Positions 10,776-21,368 of a DNA stretch of 64,000 nucleotides are shown one piece after another. A program made the position numbers and the translations under genes. The notes under the pieces are model-generated. The model saw only the letters and a list, made by a program, of their open reading frames with translations, did not search any database and was not told where the DNA came from. The stretch lies in the NCBI GenBank assembly GCA_905221605.1, contig CAJNDS010000085.1:62001-126000 (forward strand), in the 5' to 3' direction. Positions within the stretch are counted from its first letter, which is position 1, and every line of letters begins with the position of its first letter. The stretch comes from Symbiodinium natans. Lineage: Eukaryota; Sar; Dinophyceae; Suessiales; Symbiodiniaceae.

Positions 10776-11003
10776 CCCAAACTCTAAACATTAAACCCTA
10801 AACCCTAAACATTAAACCCTAAACCCTAAACCCTAAACCTTAAACCCGAAACCTTAAACCCGAAACCCTAAACCCTAAACCCTAAACCCTAAACCCTAAA
10901 CCCTAAACCCTAAACCCTAAACCCTAAATCCTAAACCCTAAACCCTAAACCCTAAACCCTAAACCCTAAACCCTAAACCCTAAACCCTAAACCCTAAACC
11001 CGA
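10776..11003 (-). repeat. CCCTAAA telomere-like array, about 30 units
   Basis: A near-perfect run of the 7-bp unit CCCTAAA, degenerate at its left edge (CTCTAAA, CATTAAA, CCTTAAA, CCCGAAA) and almost perfect to the right. It is the complement of TTTAGGG and points against the array at 10297, so the two face each other across about 380 bp. Confidence 0.95.
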
Positions 11004-11204
11004 ACACTGCAAGCACCTTCATTACATGACGAAGGCCATTATCGGCATCCGTCAGGTGACGATGAAGAAAAGGGTACGGTACTGCATGTAAGCTTGGAAT
11101 GCCATTCTTTTCGTGCAGTAAGACTTGTCATGTAACAATAAGGAACCACCAGCAAGAGAGACGACGGGGGTCACACTGCAACATCTCTCTTTACGACGCA
11201 GCCC

Positions 11205-11325
11205 CGTGTATATGAATATGCACATATTTATGCAGATGTGTGCTTATATTTACGTTTATATTCATATTGATATTCATATTTATATACATATCTACATAGA
11301 TATACACATATATATATATAAATAG
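11205..11325. repeat. TA-rich simple sequence
   Basis: Variants of TATTCATATTTATA and ATATATATA with a G or C every 8-10 bases. Together with 9736-9808 it brackets the homopolymer and telomere zone. Confidence 0.75.
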
Positions 11326-11558
11326 CCATATCACCCTGTGCTTTTGGGCTCAGAGCGGCCTTGCCGCCAACCTAAGTCTTGCTCTCACCAATTGACATGG
11401 CCAGGAGCTGAGGTCTGCTGGAGTGAGCGACAATTTGCTTAGCATCGGTTTCGTACAGTCGACAGCTTCTGTTTGAGGTCAAGTGTGAGAGCTATGGTCC
11501 GAAGCTGAGCCCCAAAAGTGTCTTCTGCCGATGAGGCTTCTTGTTTTTTCCCTTACAG

Positions 11559-14500
11559 GTGTTCGGCCTGAAGCTTGGTCTTCCTAAAGCTACAAAGGCC
11601 TCTTGGAATTGCAGTTTGCTCCAGCTCTGAAGACTGCTTTGACATGCCTGGTGCTTTTTGCAGACATCGGCTGAGTCTCCGGACAAGAGTTCGAAGGCCT
11701 CGTGGGATTGGGGACTTGCAACCTTGGTGACTTGACTTCCCTGCAGGCAGAAAGCAGTGGACGCAGTGGCTCCAAGGGACACGACAGGAGTGGAGGAGGA
11801 GGCATGGACGAGCCAGTGAGTGCGTTTTTCGGGTATGGGGCTGGACCTAAAGTTCTGGGGGCAGCAACTAACTCATTCAGTTGCTAGTGGTACTTATTTT
11901 ATGCTTCAGTTGTTTGCTGACGGAACATTGCGATTTCTGGCTTCTCCTCACTGTGATTCTGAAGCTTCACCACAAAAACACCTTCAACTGTATACCGTAA
12001 TGGTCAATCGGACAACAAATGCCAGTTCTAGCCTGTACTTCTTTGCAACTACGCGCAGTACTTCGCCCACGATCGCACAAACTGTGTTCTAAAAGGTTGT
12101 ATTGTATTGAGAAAGCGCACGCCACACATCCACACATCACACACATGCACAAACCGTGACGTACATGTACTTCATCTGTGGCATGCACTCTAAGAACTTG
12201 ATGGAAGGACCATTCGCACCAAGTGCATCAGAGCTCATCATCTCACAAGGTCTTAAGCCACGCTGTTGAGAGAATGGGGGCGACCCTATGACGGCCATGC
12301 TGGGGCTGGCTCCGACCGCCTTTTTCGCTGTCGCCCTTTTGGTTCTCTGCCAGGGTAGGGGTCTCCTTCGTGCCACCGCACGACAGCTGTCTGGGAAATC
12401 GCCACTTCCTTTCTCCCGCGGCCCGGCACAGTCTGCTGTCCTCGCGCGGTTTCTTGATGACGTCGTCCGGCGTTGCCCAAATCGGGACCTCTGAATCCCA
12501 GGGCCTTGTGTGAAGACCGATGGGGACCCGACTTGCATAAACAAGGCACTGCCAAGCAGAGGCTTACGCGCTTTACAGCCTCGAGAGCTCCGGTGACGAA
12601 GACGTCCTTCGGGCCAACACCAAGGTGGTGGGAGCCAAAGTGGCTTCTGTTGGTGCGACCCACACCCTGTTGTACTGGTAGCCCTCTTTCAATGAGCTTT
12701 CTTGATTCTGCCGGCCTCAGCCATACCAGCTGTCCACCTGTGCCTAATGGTTGGATGCTGACCCTCCGTTACAGGAGCCCTCGATGTCGATCATGAGCCA
12801 GAGTTTCTCGCTTGTCTGTGAAGTGAGCATGGGCACCTGTGGGGATTTGTGAATCTGTGAATGTGATTGAGCGAACTGCTCAAGTCAACCCGCCCGCCGC
12901 TCCCGCGTCCTGAGTGGAACTTTGGGGACGCTTTCTCCCCAGACCCCTCGCTGACTCGATGCAGACAGGACGCATCGCCATGATCCGTAGCGGTGAAGTG
13001 AACATGAGCACCTGAAGAGACAAAAGGACCCATAGTTCAGCTCAAAAACTCATGAGGGTTATAAGAGACATGCATATTGCAAAGAGCTGACCTCAGGCAA
13101 AGGAGCGCTTACAGTCAATGAGTTCGTAGGGTGCCCCAGAGCTGCTGATTGCCCAGGATACCTGGTTGTGGTGCCATTGCACTGCTTTGCCAAGGTAGCT
13201 CGCACAAAGCGATATAGAGAAAGAGGGCTTGAGCCGACCAAGCCTGAACTCATTGCATATGCGCGGTGCTGCACTCAGCGCGACAAATCCGCAAGCTCCA
13301 GGTGCAAAATCATTTGAGTCTTTTTGCCTTGCCGCTTCCCAAGGTACTTGGGCATAGATCCCATCACTGATGGTGACCTCATGTGGATAGCGGACGAGGT
13401 GCGAAGGCATGTTGCGCAGATTGTGCATCTGAACCAGAATATGATGACGGTCTCCAAGGCCCTTGCGGCACCGCTCCCTTCCGAGTGGACCGAACACCAT
13501 GACAGGCACGTTGCATGTTGCTTTGGGGCAATTGAGCTGGGTTTTTCCTTCGCTGCGTTGTTCAATGGTCGCGTGCCGTCCAGTGCGGACCGGGTCTTCT
13601 ACTACAATGTGCAGACCCACGCCAGCTCGTGGACGCATCCACTTGAACAGATGCACCGGGACACGTGACTCCAGCCGTTGGATTGACCTCTTGTTCTGCT
13701 GTTGCCTCCGCTTTTTGCCTCCGCTTTTTGCCTCCGCCTTTTTGCCTCCGCCTTTTTGCCTCCTTCAGTTCTATTCAGAATCTCATACAAGCTGCTTTTG
13801 AGAGGTTTCTCTCGATTTCTCTCGATTGTTTGTTGGCAGGTACAAGTCCATTGTGCATTATCGCAGCGGAGAGGTCTCCAAGGAGGCCACGTGCCACGCA
13901 TGTCGAGACCCAGCACTGGATACTGGCCGTCTCTCCTGTATAACTTGCCAGGATCAGGTGACGGAGCTCGAGAGGCTCAAGAGAAAGCTGCGAACTTGAT
14001 GTTTTCTTAACATGTTTCGTGAGGGTTTGCAGACCCCGTCGGACATCGCTGGGACCGTTGGTGCTGCTGATGTGGCCATTAAGGTGTGACGATGCGGAGC
14101 GAGAGTCCATCAGAGATCTTCAGGTCCAATCTGCAGCGTGTCATGTCTTTCGTGCATCGCCATGCTGAAATCAAGGCGTGGTCAGAACATACTGACGAAG
14201 GAGGCGCGTGCGAGCTAGCGTTCAAGACAGCCAAAATCGATCCAATCCGGTCGCCTTCGAGGTCAGAAGTTCTACTACAACCGCGAGAAACAGGTCAGTG
14301 CCACGAGCCCAGTCTTCAGGGACTAGAGAGTCTGGGGTTTGAGGTTTGGGACTTCAAGGGTGAGGCTCAAGATTAAGGTTTCCAAGTGGGACTTAGTTCT
14401 GCCAAGGTGTGGACAGATCCACGACCTGCGCGTTGTCACGCCTTGCCCGCCTTCAGATGCACCTAAGGATTCAGTGAATTTCTGACAGCTTCTCATCCCA

Positions 14501-17500
14501 GGTACTTGCAGATGAGAGCGCTCCGGGATATGAGCAAGCACTGTGGACAGGCAAGACGTCAAGCTTCCTTTCAAGCTTCGCGTTCTCCACGCTCCTCCAC
14601 TCTAAACGAAAGATTGATTTGTCTCACAGGCAGTTCCTGGGCTGGGCCCAATGGATGATCCACGCAGAGATAAGCTTCGAATTCAGCAGTGCCGTGCTCA
14701 CCCTTCCCGTTCTGAGGTATTGACATGTTCTTGCCACAACATGCAATGTGCGGCACCAGCTCTGATCCAGCTCTGCACGTGCCCAGGACATTGGTCATGG
14801 GCAATGTAGGCCGGTGTCTTCTCATGTCTTCACATCCGCCTAGGTCTGCATACACTTATTGGATGGCTTTTGCTCCAACTCTTGCCTTGCAGATCCTTTG
14901 GGCAGAAGTACTACGCGCAGAACCCAAATGATTGCTGTAGATACCGCTGTACTTCTCTTTTGCTGTCGCCTGCTCTGAGTTTTTTTTCAGCTCTTGAGGC
15001 GCGATAAAGCAGGTGCAGAGGATAGCTCCTCTCGATTAGCCGGGGTCCAAGAAACTTTGACAGCAGGGCTTTGAAGTCCTTGAGCACCTGCGCTGACTTG
15101 CCCATGTGCAGGCAGATGGCGCAGGCACAGAAGAGCACGAAGAGACCGCAGTCTGTTCTTGTTGCGTTTCGCTCGGCGTCAGCTTCTTCTGTCGCAGGGA
15201 AGGATGAGGAAAAGAAAAAGAAGAAGAAGCACAAGGAGGTAACGCGGCAAATGTGGCTGTGCAACTATGCCTAGAGATTCCAGCTGGGTCGATGTGCTGG
15301 TGATCCTTTCTGGGGCTGCAGGGGAAGCACAAAAAAGATCCCGGCAACGAGGCTGGGACCACGCTCGCTCTGGTTACGACTGAGTAATCTGAGTACTGGG
15401 TTCTGTCGTGTGCCTGTCAGGAGCTTCTAGACCTCACCGAAGATGGCGATGGGGACATAGGTGCGGGTGAACAGCTTTGGTTGAGTGCCAAACGCAGGGT
15501 TGCTTTCCGCGTGCCCAGCTGTCCTCCACTGTGCTCCGGCCCAGGATCTCCGGACATCTTCAACAAGAAGTCTGGCCTGGATGTCAAGAAACCCTCTCTA
15601 TCTGCGGTGGAGGAGGCAGGACAAGGATGCGTGAGCAGTGAACCGAAACAGGCCCAAGAAGCAGCCGCGCGACAGGTGAGACAAGCCCTTGGGGTTGCAC
15701 CTGGCAGCAGCAATGCTGGCAGCAGCAATCAGCAAAGCAGGATGCCAAGCCTTCCACTGCACCAGACCCACTCAAGCAGCTGCCTGCTAGATCTTCTTCG
15801 ACCTCCCTTAACTCCCTAAGACCATCCGAAGCTCGTTGGCAATGGGATGTAAGATCGCAAGGTCCACCCAGCTTGTCCGGCGCTGGTGGCGGACTGCCCA
15901 GCATAAACCAGGGCAGCTTTAGCTCCCGCTTGCCAACCCCACCAGGCGCAGGGAAGGAGGGGAGAACTGGTTCGAAATGTTTCAAGTTCCGCGTCGAGTA
16001 TTACGTGGTATTACGTGGTCCTGTCCTGCTACATGCTCCCAAGCCTGCCAGGTGACGGTTTGAGCTCTGTCGGTCGAGCAAAGGTCAGAGCAGGCATTCG
16101 GTTAGAGCGGAGAGCTGAGACATCTTCGAATGTTCTCAAGTCTTCTGGGCAAGAAGCTCATAAGAAGCTAAGCCAATGCGGGCAGTGAAGTCTCGTCACC
16201 GAAAGTTGGGGATGCTGACTTTGTTTACTGAGGCCGATCAAAGGCTAGCACTCCATTCTGGGTGTGGCGATGCAGGCCTGCACGTGACATCCGCTCAAAT
16301 GACTCCTGTGTGTGGAGCGCATCACGTGTCTGCCTCTCTCAATGGCTCTCTCACTCCCTCGCTCTCTCGCTCTTGCCTCTCTCTCGCTTTCGCTCTCGCA
16401 CTCTCTCCCTCTCTCTCGCTCTGTGCTGGTTTTGCCAGGCTCAGTGATGATACTGTACTGCACTGCTTGAGCTCGGGTCCCACCTGTCAAACCATGTGAC
16501 ATTTGCCATGTTGCGGCATTGCATGCGATCTGTTTGCTACCGGCAAGCACTGTCTGAGGCTGCGGAAACTAAACGCCGCTAGGCTTAGCAGTAAGGCTTT
16601 GCGCCGGTGTTAGTTGCACTTGAGATGTCGGTATTGGTATCAATGTTTCGTACCAAGCTGCAGCAGAGCAAACTTTCCAAGGCTGCGCTCAGGCATTTTG
16701 CTATGATTTGCTTCTCACAAGAAGTTTCTGCCTCAGTTTTGGAGCCACTTGTCTTCAGAGCTAAAACAACCTACCTCGAACTCCAGGTCAGAGGCTCTTT
16801 AGGAGCAGGGGCCTCATCAGCTTCGGCACGCTGGGCAGGTCAGGGCAGGTCTTTTCAGGTGTTGACCGTCTCTGAAGCGCTGAGGCCAGGTCTCTTTTTC
16901 CTCCCGGCTCTTTATACAGCCAGGACGACCGACACGTCGTACCCTGTCGTACCCCCACATGCAGCGCACGGCACATACAGGCACGCATCCCTTGCGTTAA
17001 CTCTGCCAGGAGCCTGAAAGGACTGGGCCAAAGCACCAGCTTGTCCCGATGAGATCTCGCTCGTAGAGCAGCTTGGACGTTCTGGATAGGTATTTTCTCA
17101 GTTGCGGATACGATATTCACCAGCTTGATTGCTTTGCGCGTGCTTGCAGCGTATCAGAACTGAGGTGGATCTCTTTTCACCTCGTCCTTTTGAGTGGTGC
17201 TCAATCCAGGGCTCAAGCGTTAGCAAGGCGTCATTTATGGCTTCGTCATGTGATCAACAGTCAGGCTCGTGTGTTGTGGCTGCTCCACTCTGTGTGGGTT
17301 CTCTTTGGCTCGCGACCCTCAGAGGGTTCGAAGCTTAAGCCAGCTCTAAGCCAGCTCATGGCACTCTGTGAGTCGTACTCGCGTACTCGCCTGCAGTGCA
17401 TCCTGCTGACGTGCACCAGAAGGAAGCTTCGAACCCAATGCTCTGCAAATACTCTGCTGGTGCGTGCAGCAGGTTTCACCAGTGCCCACCAAGAATTGCC

Positions 17501-19535
17501 CACAATTTCCTGCAAGCTACACAGCTTGGTTTCAGGAGAGTAGCCGGCGAAGGTTCAACAGTCAACAACCCTGGCTGATGCCAGATTGTGCCACTGTCCC
17601 CGTACCCATGCGGTTGAGTTCTTTTGAACCTTTGTGTGGTGCTAGCTGCTTTTTGAAAGGCGAATGCCTTGTCTCACTCACTATCTCGACACGTACGTAG
17701 CAGCGTAGCTTTACGTACCGGATGGTTATTGTTGAGGGCAAGACCATGTAAGACCTTTCGATCAGGAGCGCGGGAGCACAAGCAGCACAAGCAGCTACCA
17801 AGATGTACATCGCCGCGTGGTAGTCCGACACCTACAAAGATGCTGCCGCATGATGGAATTTCAGCACGTCTTAGCAGCAGCTTTCGGGTTCCGGTTTATC
17901 AGCCGGAAGATCCGATTTGCGTCTCTCGTTATGCCAAGAAAATGCCCTGGAGCCGCTTATTTGAGCCGTGGTGCGGCGTCTGCGTTGCAAGTGCCTCCGG
18001 CTCCAAGAAGGTGAAACTCATCGGCCCATTTCATGATCGTGGCTCGAGAGCTTGTATACATAGGCGCGACACATGGTGTCTCATGGAAGCAGGCCAGCTT
18101 ATGCACGCTAGCGTACAGACTTAACATGCAGGATCCGAGCAGCAAGCAGCAACTCCAAGACATTGCATGAGCAAGAAACGTATTGATGTGACGAGCATGC
18201 AATGGACAGTAAGCGACGAGACACAAGTGCTTCTTTCCAACGGGCCGTAGTATTCCTCGGTATCGCGGATCTGCCGCAGGCATCTCTTTTGGTACAAGGG
18301 CAGGTCTTGAGTTTGCAGGGGGAGCATGATATCACAGTGTGGTGCTTGCTGCTCAGTGCGCCGCAGGCAGCACGCCAGCGTGGGGAAGATGGTAGCTGCG
18401 GAGAGGCTTGTGGAGCTTTTGCAGTGCGCATGTCTGCAGCCGGTCGGCACTCTGAGTAACGGTTCTCAAGCTTACGATGCGCTGTCTGTGCAGCGTCCAT
18501 GATGCGCCTCTTTGCGTGAACAGCTAGCCAGAAGTGCCCTCTTCATATGGATTGCACTGGTTGGGGGACCTTTAGTTGCCGAAGTGAGCATCATACTCCA
18601 CTACTTGCTGACTTTCTCTCTGGAGTCTTCCTAAAGCAGCAAGTGCAGGCCACAGCGATTTTGCTAGCATCGCTGGCAGGTGGGCTGATATGGTCGACAC
18701 ACCAGAGGTCGACCTTCCTGACGAGGTTGACGCCCGTGCTCAACTGCATTTGAGCATGCTCTGGTCGACACTCTGCAAGTTGCCAAACCACAATGCACCA
18801 GTATCTTCGGACATGTTCAGCAAGTACCCTCCTATGGTGCAGGTGAATCGGATTCAAACAATATCAATGGAGCACACGGTAACCTGCGACATCAAAATCG
18901 AGAAGCTCTTGAGGAAGGCGCAGAGACCCCTTTGCGATCTTGTGTGCCGTTTTTCTGAATCCTGTGTTGGCAGGCGGATGTCTGTACTCCACCATCTTTG
19001 CTTGTTTTCGCTCCAGAACCAGAACCAGAGGCAGTAAGTGGAGCTCAACCGTGCCAGCAATGTGCCGTCGAGTATGCCCGCAAGGTCGATGAGCAGGAAT
19101 GGGAGCACAGGGCTGAGATGCGCTCAAAGGCCCGGGATTGCCAGATTTGTTTTTTACGTTTGCGGGCGCCGCGTTTCAGTTTCAGTGAGGCTTGTCGCCT
19201 TTGATTTGCAGAACGATGCCTTAAGTGGGGCCTCATGAGCCAGATGAGGATTATTGATTTACTGTTGCAGCAATCTTGCTGGCAAGTGACGCAGGCTCTC
19301 GCCCAGTGCAGGATGCTTAGCAATCAGCTCACATTGTCGGTGCACCGCTCACCAAGATGCAGTTCTGAGGCAAAGCCTTGCCAGAGTACCAGAGGCACTT
19401 GTCCGCTAGCAGATATTCTGAAGGAGGGTTGGATCCCTTCCTGGTAGGTTCAAGCAGCTCAATCTGAAGTCCCAAGAGGAACCGGAGATGCCGAACCCGT
19501 TGGACCAGCTCAAAGTTGATTTCAAACACTGTTAG
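11559..19535 (+). CDS. WW-domain protein, CEP164-like (multi-exon)
   Basis: Coding pieces, all + strand: 11559-11600, 11664-11715 and 11747-11815 (Ser/Gly-rich, ending at a GTGAGT donor); 12560-12652 (LESSGDEDVLRANTKVVGAK); 12775-12815; 13344-13505 with the motif YLGIDPITDGDLMWIADE and APLPSEWTEHHD; 13584-13664 (RVFYYNVQTHASSWTHPLEQ); 13840-13996 (CHACRD then TELERLKRKL); 14086-14203 plus 14262-14293 (AWSEHTDEG + GQKFYYNREKQ, a second WW start); 15198-15238 and 15322-15379 (EEKKKKKKHKE); 15545-15674; 15741-15945 (Ser/Pro-rich); 17800-17940; 18670-18780; about 19040-19115 (coiled coil); last exon about 19442-19535 (KSQEEPEMPNPLDQLKVD), TAG at 19533-19535. The GIDP...LMWIA...APLP..W arrangement ahead of the WW matches ciliary CEP164-type proteins. 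Pieces before 13.3 kb and after 16 kb could belong to neighbouring genes. Confidence 0.6.
13459..13664 (+). other. WW domain 1 split by a GC-AG intron
   Basis: The first Trp part (LPSEWTEHHD) ends at 13505 and the FYYN...SSWTHP part begins at 13584. Removing 13506-13583 (78 bp, 5' GC, 3' AG) joins GAC AG|T GCG GAC in frame. The result contains both Trp residues, the aromatic triplet FYY and the final Pro of a WW fold, which binds proline-rich ligands. Confidence 0.8.
13665..13839 (+). other. Intron carrying a 13-bp minisatellite
   Basis: A GT-AG intron joins HRDT to YKSI in frame. At 13706-13766 it contains about five copies of a 12-14 bp unit (CCTCCGCTTTTTG and CCTCCGCCTTTTTG), forming a pyrimidine-rich tract. 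Confidence 0.7.
14176..14293 (+). other. WW domain 2, N-terminal half, with a 58-bp GC-AG intron
   Basis: AWSEHTDEG ends at 14203 and GQKFYYNREKQ spans 14262-14293. Excising 14204-14261 (GC...AG) restores one reading frame. GAGG occurs at both junctions, so the cut is ambiguous by a few bases. The third strand with the last Trp/Pro should be in a later exon and was not placed. Confidence 0.65.
16330..16425. repeat. CT-rich microsatellite
   Basis: A long polypyrimidine stretch of CTCT, CTCG and CTTG steps, inside what appears to be an intron of the WW gene. Confidence 0.8.
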
Positions 19536-20300
19536 AGCATCAGTTGGGCTGCGGTCATGTACTTTGCATACTCGCGTGGGGCTAAGGACCGTTCCATCAG
19601 TAAGAGGCACTGGAAGAGTCTTGACTGCATGACGATGCAGTCTTTTCCGGCAGACAGATGATGAGATCTGTGCGCTAGAATCCTAAACCGGATGTACACC
19701 GATCGGGTCGCTGTTTAGTCATGTCAAGGTTTCTTCTGCAGCAGTGGCGTTCTGAGGCCAGCGGGGTCGCCAGTCTGAGTAGGGGGTGATCAGTTCTAGC
19801 ATCTGCAAGTTTGTTGTTCCTGTGCTGTTCCCTTTCTTCTTGGTGTGGAAGCAGTCGTTCCTTTTCTTCTTGGTGTAGATGCAGTTGATAGCATGGTCTC
19901 TTCTTTTTCCTCGTCACCACGCTCATGATCTTCGTCGTTTGCCCGACGGTTAGTCATTCATCGAGGTCTTTGGATCCCACCCCCAAGCCCTAGCCTCCAA
20001 ACCCTCAACCCTCAATCCAAACTTCCAAGACCTTTTGAACCAACCTTGAGTTGAAACCCGAAACCTAGCCCAAACCATGGGGTGTACTGTTACAATTGTA
20101 AACGCTTCTGCGCGCCGCCTCGGCAGCCGGGCCGGCAGGCTTTCTGGGAAAGGCCTCAAAAAGGGGGAGGGCCCTGGGTCGGGGGGGGGGGGGTGCGTCA
20201 CAAATTTGGCATTTGGAAGACTCGGATCGTCATGAGTTTGTCGCAGCGACCATGATGGCGAAGTCTCCATCAAATTGGGCCCAGCAGAGAAAAAACCCTC
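19536..20300. other. Intergenic, with degenerate telomere-like and poly-G sequence
   Basis: After the WW gene stop there is no supported gene. 19978-20070 holds scattered CCCTCAA/CCCGAAA-type units (decayed CCCTAAA), and 20180-20193 is a G run. Confidence 0.5.
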
Positions 20301-20309
20301 GCCATTTCT

Positions 20310-20924
20310 TCAAAGATCGTTTGCTTCCTTCCAGCCCAAACGCATTGCCAATTCCTTGATGACAACGAGTACTTGCACTGTTGGCTTTCCCGGCCCGGAT
20401 GCGCACGCCGGCCGGATACTGTAAGGACACTTTTGAAGCCATGCTAGCCTCTCATACAGGGTGTTCCTCCACGAGCTTTTCGCCTTGGTCACCGCCTTCC
20501 GCATCTCTGGCAACACAGCCCTGAATGCAAACATGGTGCATAACGCCTGCTATCCCGCAACCATCGCACCTGCTTCTGGCCAGGAAACAGACACGGTCTG
20601 CCAACACGCTAGGCCACTCCATACCCTCTCGAAGGAAAATCGCTCAAATGGTCGGGCTCCACAACGAACGTGATTCGAACAAATCCTTGGTGCGATGCCC
20701 ACCGAAGCTGCCCTGGGGAGTTTGAGCGATGACGAACCTGTTGCCATGAAAGCCTGGTCCACTATAAGCGTTGGCCGCAAGATGACTGCTGAAGTCGCCT
20801 TGTTCTGCTGCGGTAGGATGTTCTCGACGATCAACACAGCTGGTGGCCAGGCCCAGTTTGCCTCGAGCTCCTTGACCAGGTTTGGATCCTTCGGGACCCG
20901 GCGCCCCAAGAGGAGACGTGCCAT
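20310..20924 (-). pseudogene. Minus-strand coding-like block in two frames, unknown protein
   Basis: On the minus strand, 20924-20550 is open for 124 residues (starting MARLLLGRRVPKDPNLVKEL). 20534-20310 is open in another frame for 74 residues (KSSWRNTLYERLAWLQ and VQVLVVIKELAMRLGWK). Both have protein-like composition and no obvious splice sites at the break, so a frameshifted or decayed intronless copy is plausible. No family is recognised. The + strand of the same stretch also has a 70-residue frame (20461-20673), so the strand is not certain. Confidence 0.3.
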
Positions 20925-21368
20925 AATATGTTATAATCATGAGAAGGCAAGGGAAGCCATTCTCAAGCCACAAACTTGCGCCAGTAAGCGTGTGCCAGCT
21001 CGAAACGTGTCATTTCGTACACGTGTGCACTACGAGACAAGTTGTTCACCAAAAGAAAGTGCGGCTAAGCGGCAGCGCGTGCCATGACGTCCAGGTGGTC
21101 CGACTTTGACTTGCTGCCAGTTGCACGCACTAGATTCGACTCTCTGGACCTTTCTGCATTTCTGCGCTTGATGCATTGCTGACCCACATCGCATGCCTGA
21201 CATTTCCTGGCATCAGGGTCTCTGTTCCTTCAAGCAAGCATCAAAAGTGTGCAAGACCAGACGCTGCGTTGCTAGAAGTGCTCAGTTGCTGGAGTCATCT
21301 GCTCTTGAATAGTAGAGAGGGGCCCAATGAGAATCTCAGCGCCTGCCCTGCAGAGTTGCTAGCTACTG

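Noticed and set aside
11340-11358. CTTTTGGGCTCAGAG as another spliced-leader-like stretch
   Set aside because: An extra G and several mismatches; too short and degenerate to support.
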